Shown: positions 1 to 6,935 of the stretch, piece after piece | How the letters are laid out: every line of letters starts with the position of its first letter | Numbering within the stretch: the stretch's first letter is position 1 | Assembly (NCBI RefSeq): GCF_900106995.1 | Contig: NZ_FNOK01000003.1 | Span: 1 to 64,000, forward strand | Reading direction: 5' to 3' | From: Saccharopolyspora shandongensis | Lineage (GTDB): Bacteria; Actinomycetota; Actinomycetes; Mycobacteriales; Pseudonocardiaceae | Length of the DNA stretch: 64,000 nucleotides | Notes under the pieces: model-generated | The model's input: only the letters and a program-made list of their open reading frames with translations | The model's database searches: none | What the model was told of the DNA's origin: nothing | Position numbers and translations under genes: made by a program

Positions 1-258
1 AATCGAACTCCTCCAAGGACTTCCTGCTCGGGAACCGGGCGGTGCGGATACGTCCCTCACCGCCGTGGGACTCGCGAGCGGCGACCTCGCGTTGCAGGCA
101 AGCGGCCAGGAATTCCTCGTGAGACCAGTCCTCGGCCCGGGCCCGTTCAGCCAGGCGCTCGACCGCCCCGGCCAGCGACGGTGCCTTCAACGCCCTGGCG
201 AGATAGGCGATTTCGGAGGCTATATTGCGGTTGTCGGTGCTGGCGGGTTTGCCGGCCC
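1..258 (-). CDS. istB: IstB-like ATP-binding helper of IS21, partial, start unclear
   Basis: The visible N-terminal part reads ASTDNRNIASEIAYLARAL and continues through AACLQREVAARESHGGEG, which is the standard opening of IstB, the AAA+ helper that chooses targets for the IS21 transposase. The gene runs off the left edge. There is an oddity at its start: the ATG that overlaps the istA stop (261-259) is one frame off, and only an extra G in the GGGG run at 256-259 would connect it to the IstB frame. Without that, the IstB frame has no ATG or GTG nearby. This could be a disabling frameshift, a programmed slip, a non-standard start or a sequencing error. The family call is firm; whether it is functional is open. 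Confidence 0.75.
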
Positions 259-260
259 CA

Positions 261-1493
261 TCACGCCACCCCCTCTGGGGCGTCGAGGCCGAGTGCGTGG
301 TCGTAATCGGCCAGCACGCGGTGCTCGACGGGTGTGTCGACCGGGCGCAGGCTTGGCCGGCGGGCGTGTTGCCGCAGCCTGGCTGCAGCGGTGGCGTGTT
401 CGGGATCGGTGATGCTTTGATGCGCCGCCCAGCACCGGTCATGCCGGGCGACCAGGCGGCCCCGGCAGATCACCTCCACGTGCTCCAGGTCCCCGGTGAT
501 CTCGACGCGGTGACCGATCGCCGACGGGTGCACCGAATAGTCGTTGGCGTCCAAGCGAATGTAGTGATCACGCGGCAACCGGATACCCGCATGCCATCCG
601 GTCACCGGGGCCACCGGCGGCAGGGCCAGCATGGCCTGGCGATCATGCTCCCACCGGTCGACCGGCCGGCACTCCAGGATGCGGTGGTGGCGGTGGTTGG
701 CCCGCGTCAGCCACTCGGCCAGTTGGGCATTGAAATCAGCTGGTCCGGTGAAGCTGCGGCCGGGCAGAAACGAGGTCTCCAGATAGCCATTGGCTCGTTC
801 CACCAGGCCCTTGGCCTCCGGATCACCGGGCCGGCATTGGATCACTGCGATCCCGAGCGTTCCGCGGAAGGCGTTCATCGCTTCGGTCAGCACCGGCCGA
901 CCGGCCTTGCGGAACCCGACCGCGGACTCGTTGTCCCATACCAGCGTCCTGGGCACCCGCCCCCAGCCAGACAGCAGCATCCAGTGACCGGCCAGCAGAT
1001 CCGGGCCCTGCCGAGACGGGATCATTCGCGCCGTGATCACCCGGGAATACCCCGACACCATCACCAGAACCGGCGGCCGTCCCACCTGTCCGCACCCCAG
1101 CGGGATGTCCACCGGCGGGAACCACAAGTCGCATTGAGCCAGCTCACCGGGCTGATACACCGTTCGCGACACCGGATCCGGCGGAAGGAACAACGGACGC
1201 AACTCCCGCACCCGGTCCTTGAGCACCGTCAGACCCCGCTGCCAGCCGATCCGCTCGGCTATCACCGGCACCGGCATCGTCGGCCACTCCGCCAGCAACT
1301 CCCGCACCTGCGGCTCCACCGCATCTACGATCGAGCCCTTCGCCGGCCGCTGATATCGCGGCGGCCCGTCCGAGGCCAACGCCCGCCGCACCGTGTTCCG
1401 CCCGACGCCCATCTTCCGAACAATCGCCCGAATCGGCATGCCCTCACACCGGTGAAGCCGACGGATCTCCGCCCAGTCCTCCACACTGATCAC
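261..1493 (-). CDS. istA: IS21-family transposase IstA
   Basis: This 410-residue protein cuts and joins the IS ends. It begins with a helix-turn-helix (residues 8-40, including AIVRKMGVGRNTVRR) and carries an rve-type DDE core: the first Asp in AQCDLWFPP, the second in LVWDNESAV and the Glu in DPEAKGLVERANG. A C-terminal beta-rich domain follows (YIRLDANDYSVHP region), as is usual for IstA. Length is normal for the family and no internal stop is seen, so the transposase itself looks intact. It is followed directly by istB, as in all IS21 elements. Confidence 0.93.
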   Translation of the reverse strand: MISVEDWAEIRRLHRCEGMPIRAIVRKMGVGRNTVRRALASDGPPRYQRPAKGSIVDAVEPQVRELLAEWPTMPVPVIAERIGWQRGLTVLKDRVRELRPLFLPPDPVSRTVYQPGELAQCDLWFPPVDIPLGCGQVGRPPVLVMVSGYSRVITARMIPSRQGPDLLAGHWMLLSGWGRVPRTLVWDNESAVGFRKAGRPVLTEAMNAFRGTLGIAVIQCRPGDPEAKGLVERANGYLETSFLPGRSFTGPADFNAQLAEWLTRANHRHHRILECRPVDRWEHDRQAMLALPPVAPVTGWHAGIRLPRDHYIRLDANDYSVHPSAIGHRVEITGDLEHVEVICRGRLVARHDRCWAAHQSITDPEHATAAARLRQHARRPSLRPVDTPVEHRVLADYDHALGLDAPEGVA

Positions 1494-1563
1494 TCCCTAC
1501 TTGTCAGGGAGTGGGTCCATTTTCGCCCGCCCATACAGGGTCAGGATTCACCCGTCGGCGACA

Positions 1564-1724
1564 CCGTGCTCATTTCGGCCGTCTTTGACGGCCGCCCAAG
1601 GGAGGTTTCAACACGGACCAGATCCGGAGACTGGGGCCAGTGGACCCGATTCGCCGAAGTCGTCGACGTCGCAAACCCCACCCAAGCCGAAGCGACCGTC
1701 AACGCTCACTTCATCACGCGCTGA
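1564..1724 (+). pseudogene. possible 3' fragment of a gene interrupted by the IS21 copy
   Basis: Immediately outside the presumed IS end an open frame continues to a stop at 1724 with protein-like composition and the motif RTRSGDWGQWTRF. Short R-x-R...G-W-x-x-W motifs of this kind occur in surface or wall-binding repeat proteins. There is no start codon of its own near the IS boundary, so it may be the tail of an older gene that the IS split, with its 5' part beyond the left edge of the window. The family is not identified and the reading is an inference from composition and position. Confidence 0.3.
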
Positions 1725-2102
1725 CAGTCGCAGCGTTGCTTGTCCCAACCTCGAGCGCCACGACCTCCACCCGGCGCAGCCGGTGGACGGTCGTGGCGGT
1801 TCGCTGGCTTCCATGTTCGACCACCACATACGAAGCTGAGGTTTCGGACGGGTCCAGTCAGGCGCCGCCCTCCGACTACACCGTTCAGACCGCGTCGTTC
1901 TTGTTCCATTTGGTCGCCATCCTCAAGCTAGTCGACTGCTACGACTACCAAACGAGCGAGAGCCGAGGATGGGACAAAAGCCCGGCCAGGGCATGGTCTC
2001 GCCACTTGCGTAACGAAGCCCTGAGACGACTTCCCGACGCAGCCACGCGGGCCATACGTATCGCAGGAATCGAGTACAAGACGTACGAGACTCCAGTCCT
2101 GG
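1725..2102. other. stretch without a supported gene
   Basis: Open frames exist here (one plus-strand frame is open from 1640 to 2155), but the first half reads as low-complexity Arg/Ser/Thr and no start with a ribosome binding site stands out. The segment from about 1880 to 2150 has a more protein-like composition and could be a remnant. No function is assigned. Confidence 0.3.
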
Positions 2103-2501
2103 GTGGACACATCGTGGGGTATCACTTCTCTGGACCAGATTCCGGGTATCGGTGACGAAAGCATCGCTATTCCCGCGACAAGGAAGGGATTTCCCTTCAA
2201 CATCCTCACAGGACCGTATGGGTCTTGTTCCAATGGAGGGTTGTCCTCACGAGTCCGCGGGGTCGTGATCGTCGAAATCGACGGCGACGATGTTCCCGAC
2301 TTCGCACGCCTCACCGAGCCACGCCAGGATGCTCCGGCGGTGTCGCTGCGGTCCGAGTGCGGCAGGCATGTCGCGCGCCCGGCGGACTCACCGGGCCGGT
2401 GGTTCATGGCGTCCGGTGCCTTCCTGCACTCCAGTGATTCCCGGTGGGCCGAGCTGGTCGGCCACTCGTTGCCGATCCCGCTGCACGACCGCACCGAGTA
2501 A
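2103..2501 (+). CDS. hypothetical protein of the mobile element
   Basis: This is a 132-residue open frame starting at GTG. Its C-terminal half has a natural composition (GRWFMASGAFLHSSDSRW, ending in a PIPLHDR motif) and I judge it a real gene rather than a shadow. No membrane segment, signal peptide or catalytic motif is visible. It lies 114 bp upstream of the DprA-like gene on the same strand, so the two may share a transcript. The start is uncertain, because no good ribosome binding site precedes the GTG and the N-terminus may have been rearranged. I do not recognise the family. Confidence 0.55.
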   Translation: MDTSWGITSLDQIPGIGDESIAIPATRKGFPFNILTGPYGSCSNGGLSSRVRGVVIVEIDGDDVPDFARLTEPRQDAPAVSLRSECGRHVARPADSPGRWFMASGAFLHSSDSRWAELVGHSLPIPLHDRTE

Positions 2502-2615
2502 GGCGGATCCTGCGCCGCTCCTTCCTTCCCTCGTACATGGGCTCTGCCGACACGGGTTTCCCCATCGGCGCGGCCTGTTCCGTCCTTATTCGCTTCGTGA
2601 CAAGGAGCGCCACCC

Positions 2616-3497
2616 ATGACCATCACCGACCTTCTTGCCGCTCGTGCGTTTCTCCTGCGCGCCACCGAACCGCCCGCTCCAGCTGTCGGCGCGTTCGTCG
2701 TCGCACACGGCCCGGTGGAAGCGGTCGAACGCATCCGGTCCGGGGCTGCACCGCAGGCGGTCCTGCAGGAGATCTGCAACCCTCGGTCCCGTATCGATGA
2801 CGACCTGGCGGCGATCGACGCCGGCCGAGGCCGGCTGCTGACTCCGGACGATCCCGGCTGGCCGCACGGTGCGTTCCACAGCCTGTCGGAACACGGCCTC
2901 GGCGCTCCCCTAGGTCTCTGGGTTCGTGGCAACGCCGGCCTGGCTGAAAGCACACGTGCGGCCGTGTCCGTGGTAGGCAGCCGCGCGGCCACCGGCTACG
3001 GCGAACACGTCGCCAAGACCCTTGGCATGGATCTGTCCCGGTCAGGTGTCACCGTCCTGGCCAGCGGTGCCTACGGCATCGACGGCCACGCCCACTGCGG
3101 CGCGCTGCTCGGCCCCACACCTCCGATCGCGGTCCTGGCCTGCGGCGTCGACGTCGCCTACCCCCAGGGACATGCCCGGTTGCTGGATTCGGTCGCGCAC
3201 AACGGACTGCTGATCAGCGAGTACCCCTTCGGTACGAGGCCCACTCGGCCCCGGTTCGCAGCCCGGGGTCGGCTGCTGGCAGCCCTCGGGGTGGCGACCG
3301 TCGTCGTAGAGGCCGGCCTCCGCAGCGGTGCTGTGGCCGTTGCCTATACCGCCGCGGCGCTGGGCCGTCGCGTCTACGGCGTTCCCGGCCCGATCACCTC
3401 CGCCGCATCGACCGGCGTAACTGACCTGTTTCGGGCCGGCGTTGCCACTCCTATCGCCGCAGCCGACCACATCACCCATCAGGAAGGCATCCGATGA
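2616..3497 (+). CDS. DprA/Smf-like DNA-processing protein of the ICE
   Basis: A 293-residue DprA-type Rossmann protein. It has the nucleotide-fold motif VVGSRAATGYGE (119-130), the SGAYGIDGHAH motif (150-160), the SEYPFG...P....F..R segment (201-217) and VEAGLRSGA (231-239), all hallmarks of DprA, which binds single-stranded DNA and loads RecA during transformation. The start ATG has AAGGAG about 10 nt upstream. The stop overlaps the metallopeptidase start by 4 nt, so the two are translationally coupled. On conjugative elements a DprA-like protein could protect or process incoming single-stranded transfer DNA, which is inference. The winged-helix C-terminal domain of chromosomal DprA is absent. 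Confidence 0.85.
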   Translation: MTITDLLAARAFLLRATEPPAPAVGAFVVAHGPVEAVERIRSGAAPQAVLQEICNPRSRIDDDLAAIDAGRGRLLTPDDPGWPHGAFHSLSEHGLGAPLGLWVRGNAGLAESTRAAVSVVGSRAATGYGEHVAKTLGMDLSRSGVTVLASGAYGIDGHAHCGALLGPTPPIAVLACGVDVAYPQGHARLLDSVAHNGLLISEYPFGTRPTRPRFAARGRLLAALGVATVVVEAGLRSGAVAVAYTAAALGRRVYGVPGPITSAASTGVTDLFRAGVATPIAAADHITHQEGIR

Positions 3498-4285
3498 CCG
3501 AACACTTCGACCTGGCTGCTCACATCGAGCAGGCGGTGGCTAGCCTCGACCTTCCGAAAGACTGGGACCTTCGTGTCGAGATCCGGCCCCGCCGTAGCAC
3601 TCTCGGACTCGAACTCAAGCCGGGCGAACCAGTAAGGGTGCTGGCGCCGCCGCACGCCACCCCGGAACAAGTCGCGAATTTCGTCCGCGTTCGCCGGAGT
3701 TGGCTCGCGAAGAACATACCCGAGGCCCGGCAGCTTGCCCCAGATTTCGCGGTCAAGGATTTCGTCGATGGTGAGGAGTTCGATCTTCTCGGCCGGACCT
3801 ACCGGCTCCGGCTCACCGAGGACGGCACGCCTGCACGAACCGAGCGCGTGGTCCACGTCCTGGGAGTCACGGATGTCCTCTACATTCCGCACACCCGGCT
3901 CGAGGCGACCCGTAATGCGGTGATCACGCTCTACCGCGACCGTGGATTGACGTGGTCCAAGGAGCATGGTGAGCGGTACGAACGCCGCGGCGGCATCCAG
4001 GGCGTGCGATATGAAGTCCGCAGCCTCGGCCGTCGCCGCTGGGGCGCCTACAGCCCGGCCAAGCACCTCGTCAGCCTCCACTGGCCGGTATTCGGACTAC
4101 CGCTCGAGCTGATCGAGTACGTTCTCGTTCACGAACTCGCCCACGCCACCCGCCCGTCGGGTCAGCCCCACGGGCCAGCCTGGCAACACCAGATGAACCT
4201 GTGGATGCCCAACTGGCGCCAGCGCAAGGAAGCATTGGCCCAGGCCGGTCGACGGGCCTGGATGGGCGACTGCCAACCGACCTGA
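3494..4285 (+). CDS. YgjP/SprT-like zinc metallopeptidase domain protein
   Basis: This 263-residue protein carries a zincin motif HELAH (213-217) followed some 12 residues later by HGPAWQHQM, the arrangement of the YgjP/DUF45-type metallopeptidase-like family. The N-terminal part is a beta-rich domain with the typical segment on a residue pair of Trp-Leu (RRSWLAKNIPEAR). The substrate is unknown. Homologs often accompany restriction or mobile-element genes. It begins in a 4-nt overlap with the DprA-like gene, so the pair is probably made together. No signal peptide is visible, so it should act in the cytoplasm. Confidence 0.8.
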   Translation: MTEHFDLAAHIEQAVASLDLPKDWDLRVEIRPRRSTLGLELKPGEPVRVLAPPHATPEQVANFVRVRRSWLAKNIPEARQLAPDFAVKDFVDGEEFDLLGRTYRLRLTEDGTPARTERVVHVLGVTDVLYIPHTRLEATRNAVITLYRDRGLTWSKEHGERYERRGGIQGVRYEVRSLGRRRWGAYSPAKHLVSLHWPVFGLPLELIEYVLVHELAHATRPSGQPHGPAWQHQMNLWMPNWRQRKEALAQAGRRAWMGDCQPT

Positions 4286-4420
4286 TCCGGCACAAGTTGC
4301 GAGGCAACGCGTCGCCCGGCCTCATCAGTGAAGCGACGGGCATCCTACGTACAGCGCCGCGCACCTTATACAGGTGTCGGGTCCAACCATGCGTCCTGTT
4401 GAGAGGAGTGATAGACATGC

Positions 4421-4777
4421 ATGGTAGACAGGCGACGACGACGAGGTTCGCTCGCCGCGGTGATCCCGATAGGTGGTGGCGTCTACGTGAGCCAGCCGGA
4501 CGAAACACCTAAGGAGGTCCTGCAGTTACGCGCTTGCAGATCCAAGCTCGATGGCATCAAGAGGGACCTACAGGAAGCTCGCGAGGAGCAAGCCGAGGTC
4601 GAGGCGAAGATCACCAACCTCCTCGCACGGCAGCGCGAGGCGCGTAAGGAACGGCATCAAGCGGTTCTCGACGCTGACGCCGCTAAGATCCCGCGTTTGA
4701 CGATCTCCAAGGAAGTCGGAATGCAGCGCAGCAACGTCTACAAGCTCCTGGAGGACGGAAACGCCTCCGATTCGTAG
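4421..4777 (+). CDS. small coiled-coil protein with a C-terminal HTH-like segment
   Basis: The protein is at most 118 residues. The core from about residue 35 to 85 is a charged coiled coil (KLDGIKRDLQEAREEQAE). The last 30 residues, with ISKEVGMQRSNVYKLLEDG, read like a DNA-binding helix-turn-helix with a recognition helix. A GAGAGGAG ribosome binding site lies at about 4399-4406. It could serve ATG 4417, which opens only a 31-codon frame, or ATG 4421; a later GTG at 4488 is also possible. A DNA-binding accessory of the element, comparable to small coiled-coil regulators, is a reasonable guess. I do not recognise a named family. Confidence 0.6.
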   Translation: MVDRRRRRGSLAAVIPIGGGVYVSQPDETPKEVLQLRACRSKLDGIKRDLQEAREEQAEVEAKITNLLARQREARKERHQAVLDADAAKIPRLTISKEVGMQRSNVYKLLEDGNASDS

Positions 4778-4866
4778 CTCTGAACGCTTTGCGCGAGTGT
4801 CCCGCATCGGTGGAGCAGAGGCCGACCAGTGCCGTGCTGTAGCGGGGCGCGAGCTCGGTACGGACG

Positions 4867-5832
4867 TCAGCCACACAGCGGTGATGCTGACTGTTGCCGG
4901 AAGAACGTGACCGGGTCGACGGGTTGGCTGTCGACTTCGACCTGGAAATGCAGGTGCGGGCCTGTTGATTCCCCGCGATCGCCGACCTCGCCAACGGGTT
5001 GTCCAGTGTGGACCCCTTGGCCTTTCTGGACTATGTTGCGGTTGTTGTGCCCGTAGGTGGTGACGACGCCGTTTGAGTGTTGTATGCGGATCCAGAGTCC
5101 GTAGCCACGGGCGGGGCCGGAGTCGATGACCGTGCCACTGCTGGCGGCAAGGATGGGTGTGCCTATCGGTGCGGCGATGTCTTGACCGCGATGAAACTCG
5201 CTACCTCGCCGACCGAAACCGGAGGTGCACTGCCCCTGCGCGGGAACGGTCCAGTTCCCGGAGGGCGTGCCGGTGCAGGTGGCATCGTGGACGATGCCGA
5301 GGAGTTGGCGCGCAGCGTGTTCGTGTTGGGCGTATTCGTGTGGAAATCCGGAGCGCTGGACGGCTTGTGCAGCATCGTTGATGGTCATCTTCTGCCAGCC
5401 GGGAACTGCGAGAAGATGCCGATAGAACTGGGTGGTGCTGTAGGTGCTGTTCATGACTTGGTCGACGGTGCCCCATCCTTGGGATGGGCGTTGCTGGAAC
5501 AGTCCGAGGCTGTCTCGATCGCCGTGATCGAGGTTGCGCAGCCGGGATTCTTGGATCGCGGTCACGAGTGCGATCACCCAGCCGCGTTCTGGGACGTTCA
5601 TCTGCTTCCCTATTGCGACGATGGTTGCAGCGTTCGTTATCTGGTCCGGTCCGTACCCGTGGCTCGCCGTAGCTGAGTCGGTTGGAGTGCAGTTCGTAGA
5701 ACCGCCGCTGTTGAAGAGGGTGGCTGCGATTCCCAACAACGCGGCGGCAGCAAGCACGATCACTGCGATGGCGCCGACCAGCACCGTGGTGATGAGTTTT
5801 GAGCATGTGCGGATCACCACGCTGGGGACCAT
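4867..5832 (-). CDS. M23 peptidase with N-terminal anchor and lysozyme-like domain (conjugal lytic enzyme)
   Basis: A 321-residue cell-wall enzyme thought to open peptidoglycan for the mating channel. Residues 12-38 form a membrane anchor. The middle (about 70-165) resembles a goose-type/SLT lysozyme domain, with the catalytic-type Glu in AIQESR and GLFQQRPSQGWG. The C-terminal M23 (LytM) domain has the zinc ligands HRGQD and HLHF. The chosen ATG overlaps the end of the upstream replication-relaxation gene by 19 nt, which indicates coupling as the last gene of the transfer operon. An in-frame extension further upstream would run entirely through that gene and is rejected. Confidence 0.88.
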   Translation of the reverse strand: MVPSVVIRTCSKLITTVLVGAIAVIVLAAAALLGIAATLFNSGGSTNCTPTDSATASHGYGPDQITNAATIVAIGKQMNVPERGWVIALVTAIQESRLRNLDHGDRDSLGLFQQRPSQGWGTVDQVMNSTYSTTQFYRHLLAVPGWQKMTINDAAQAVQRSGFPHEYAQHEHAARQLLGIVHDATCTGTPSGNWTVPAQGQCTSGFGRRGSEFHRGQDIAAPIGTPILAASSGTVIDSGPARGYGLWIRIQHSNGVVTTYGHNNRNIVQKGQGVHTGQPVGEVGDRGESTGPHLHFQVEVDSQPVDPVTFFRQQSASPLCG

Positions 5833-6854
5833 GTCAGATCCCTGGCGTGCCAGGGTGGCATCGGTGCGGGTGGGCTCAGGCGTGGCTGCGATGTCGGCTC
5901 GATGGCCTCGGGGAAGGTGTTGCTGGCGGTTGCTGGTGGCGCCAGCTGCGGCCAGGCGGCGAGCAGCTCGATCAGCCGTCGGCGCCCGGCTCGAGAATTC
6001 CGTAGAGGCAACCACATTTCGGGGGATGCGCCTGCGCCGACGTGCTGCAGGTGTTGGGCGTTGGTGGTGGCGATCGGTAGGTCGTGCGGCCTGACGTGGG
6101 TTTTCAGGTGCTCGGTCAGCAAGTTCCGCGCGTGGGTTTCCCGTTGTGGAGTGGCGAAGCACGCCAGCAGCGGAGTGATGATGCGGGTGGTGGTGGCGAG
6201 TTCGAAGTAGCCGGGCAGTTTCGCTACGAAGCGGGACAACTGGTAGCTGCCGGTGTCCCACTCCAGGAACCATTCGATCTCACGGTCGCCTTCGCGCCAG
6301 CGGCCGTAGCCGTCGGGGCGGACGAGGTCACCGAAATGGCGGGCGCAGCGGGCCTCGGACCACCATGCGGTCACTGCACAGTCATGTCTAGCGAGAGCGT
6401 CGGCGAGGAGTGTGGTGAAGAAGCTGTTCACGCCGTGCAGGTGAGCCAAGCGTAGTGAGTAGGCGATGCCGACGGAGCGTTCAGCGCGGAATTTGAGCTC
6501 GCGCGGTTCGAGGCCGTCCTCGTGGGCAAGGACATGGGCGCCGGCGGTGTCGAGGACGTAGTACATCGGCGCTCGTCCCCGTCCGATGTAGGGCTGGAAG
6601 CGGTCGAGCACGCGCCATTGGTAGAGCCGGCGCAGCCGGTGGTTGGCGGCGCGGCCGGACGGGAACGCGATCGCGGTGATCTGGTGTGTGGTCAGTACGC
6701 GGTGTTCGGCGAGCATGCGCGCGATCCACCGGTCGCGAGCGGTGAGGTGGGCGGCAATGGTGGCTTGATGTTCGGTGGACGCGGCCAGCCGTGAGCTGAC
6801 GCGACCAGGTACCGGAGCGCGAAAATCACGTTGCGGTCTAATGGGTTCCAACAT
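5814..6854 (-). CDS. replication-relaxation family protein
   Basis: This 346-residue protein matches the replication-relaxation family (Pfam Replic_Relax), found on actinobacterial plasmids and ICEs. A winged-helix-like N-terminal segment (LTTHQITAIAFPSGRAANHRLR) is followed by LYQWRVLDRF and YYVLDTAGA. The C-terminal part resembles a degenerate endonuclease-like fold (RPDGYGRW...WFLEWDTG). The start is set at ATG 6854 because a GGAGGA sits 7 nt upstream; a longer frame exists. Its precise role is not known, but plasmid DNA processing before transfer or replication is the usual suggestion. It lies between the coupling ATPase and the lytic enzyme. Confidence 0.82.
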   Translation of the reverse strand: MLEPIRPQRDFRAPVPGRVSSRLAASTEHQATIAAHLTARDRWIARMLAEHRVLTTHQITAIAFPSGRAANHRLRRLYQWRVLDRFQPYIGRGRAPMYYVLDTAGAHVLAHEDGLEPRELKFRAERSVGIAYSLRLAHLHGVNSFFTTLLADALARHDCAVTAWWSEARCARHFGDLVRPDGYGRWREGDREIEWFLEWDTGSYQLSRFVAKLPGYFELATTTRIITPLLACFATPQRETHARNLLTEHLKTHVRPHDLPIATTNAQHLQHVGAGASPEMWLPLRNSRAGRRRLIELLAAWPQLAPPATASNTFPEAIEPTSQPRLSPPAPMPPWHARDLTWSPAW

Positions 6855-6935
6855 GCAGAGTCCTCCGAACGGGATCGCGGAGACGCACAACGGCGCGCCG
6901 CCCAGTGATGCGGGGTTGCCTTGGGACTGGGTGTT

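Larger units (their letters stand above)
1..1563 (-). mobile_element. IS21-family insertion sequence, left end outside the window
   Basis: An istA transposase followed by the start of an istB helper, both on the minus strand, is the diagnostic IS21 pair. The copy sits inside the larger conjugative element. The istA-proximal end lies just beyond 1493: two copies of a GTCAGG-initiated motif (from 1503 and from 1540) look like the multiple terminal repeats of this family, and the outer end is most likely near 1563, where the strand reads TGTCGGCGACGGG inward. No target duplication can be checked because the other end is not in the window. The exact end is inferred. Confidence 0.8.

Noticed and set aside
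225-1724. Long plus-strand open frame across the IS
   Set aside because: It runs antisense through istA with Arg/Pro/His-rich shadow composition; only the last part beyond the IS end looks protein-like and is listed separately.
4417-4512. 31-codon frame with a good ribosome binding site
   Set aside because: The peptide is Arg-rich without helical pattern; the same ribosome binding site probably serves the overlapping frame from 4421.
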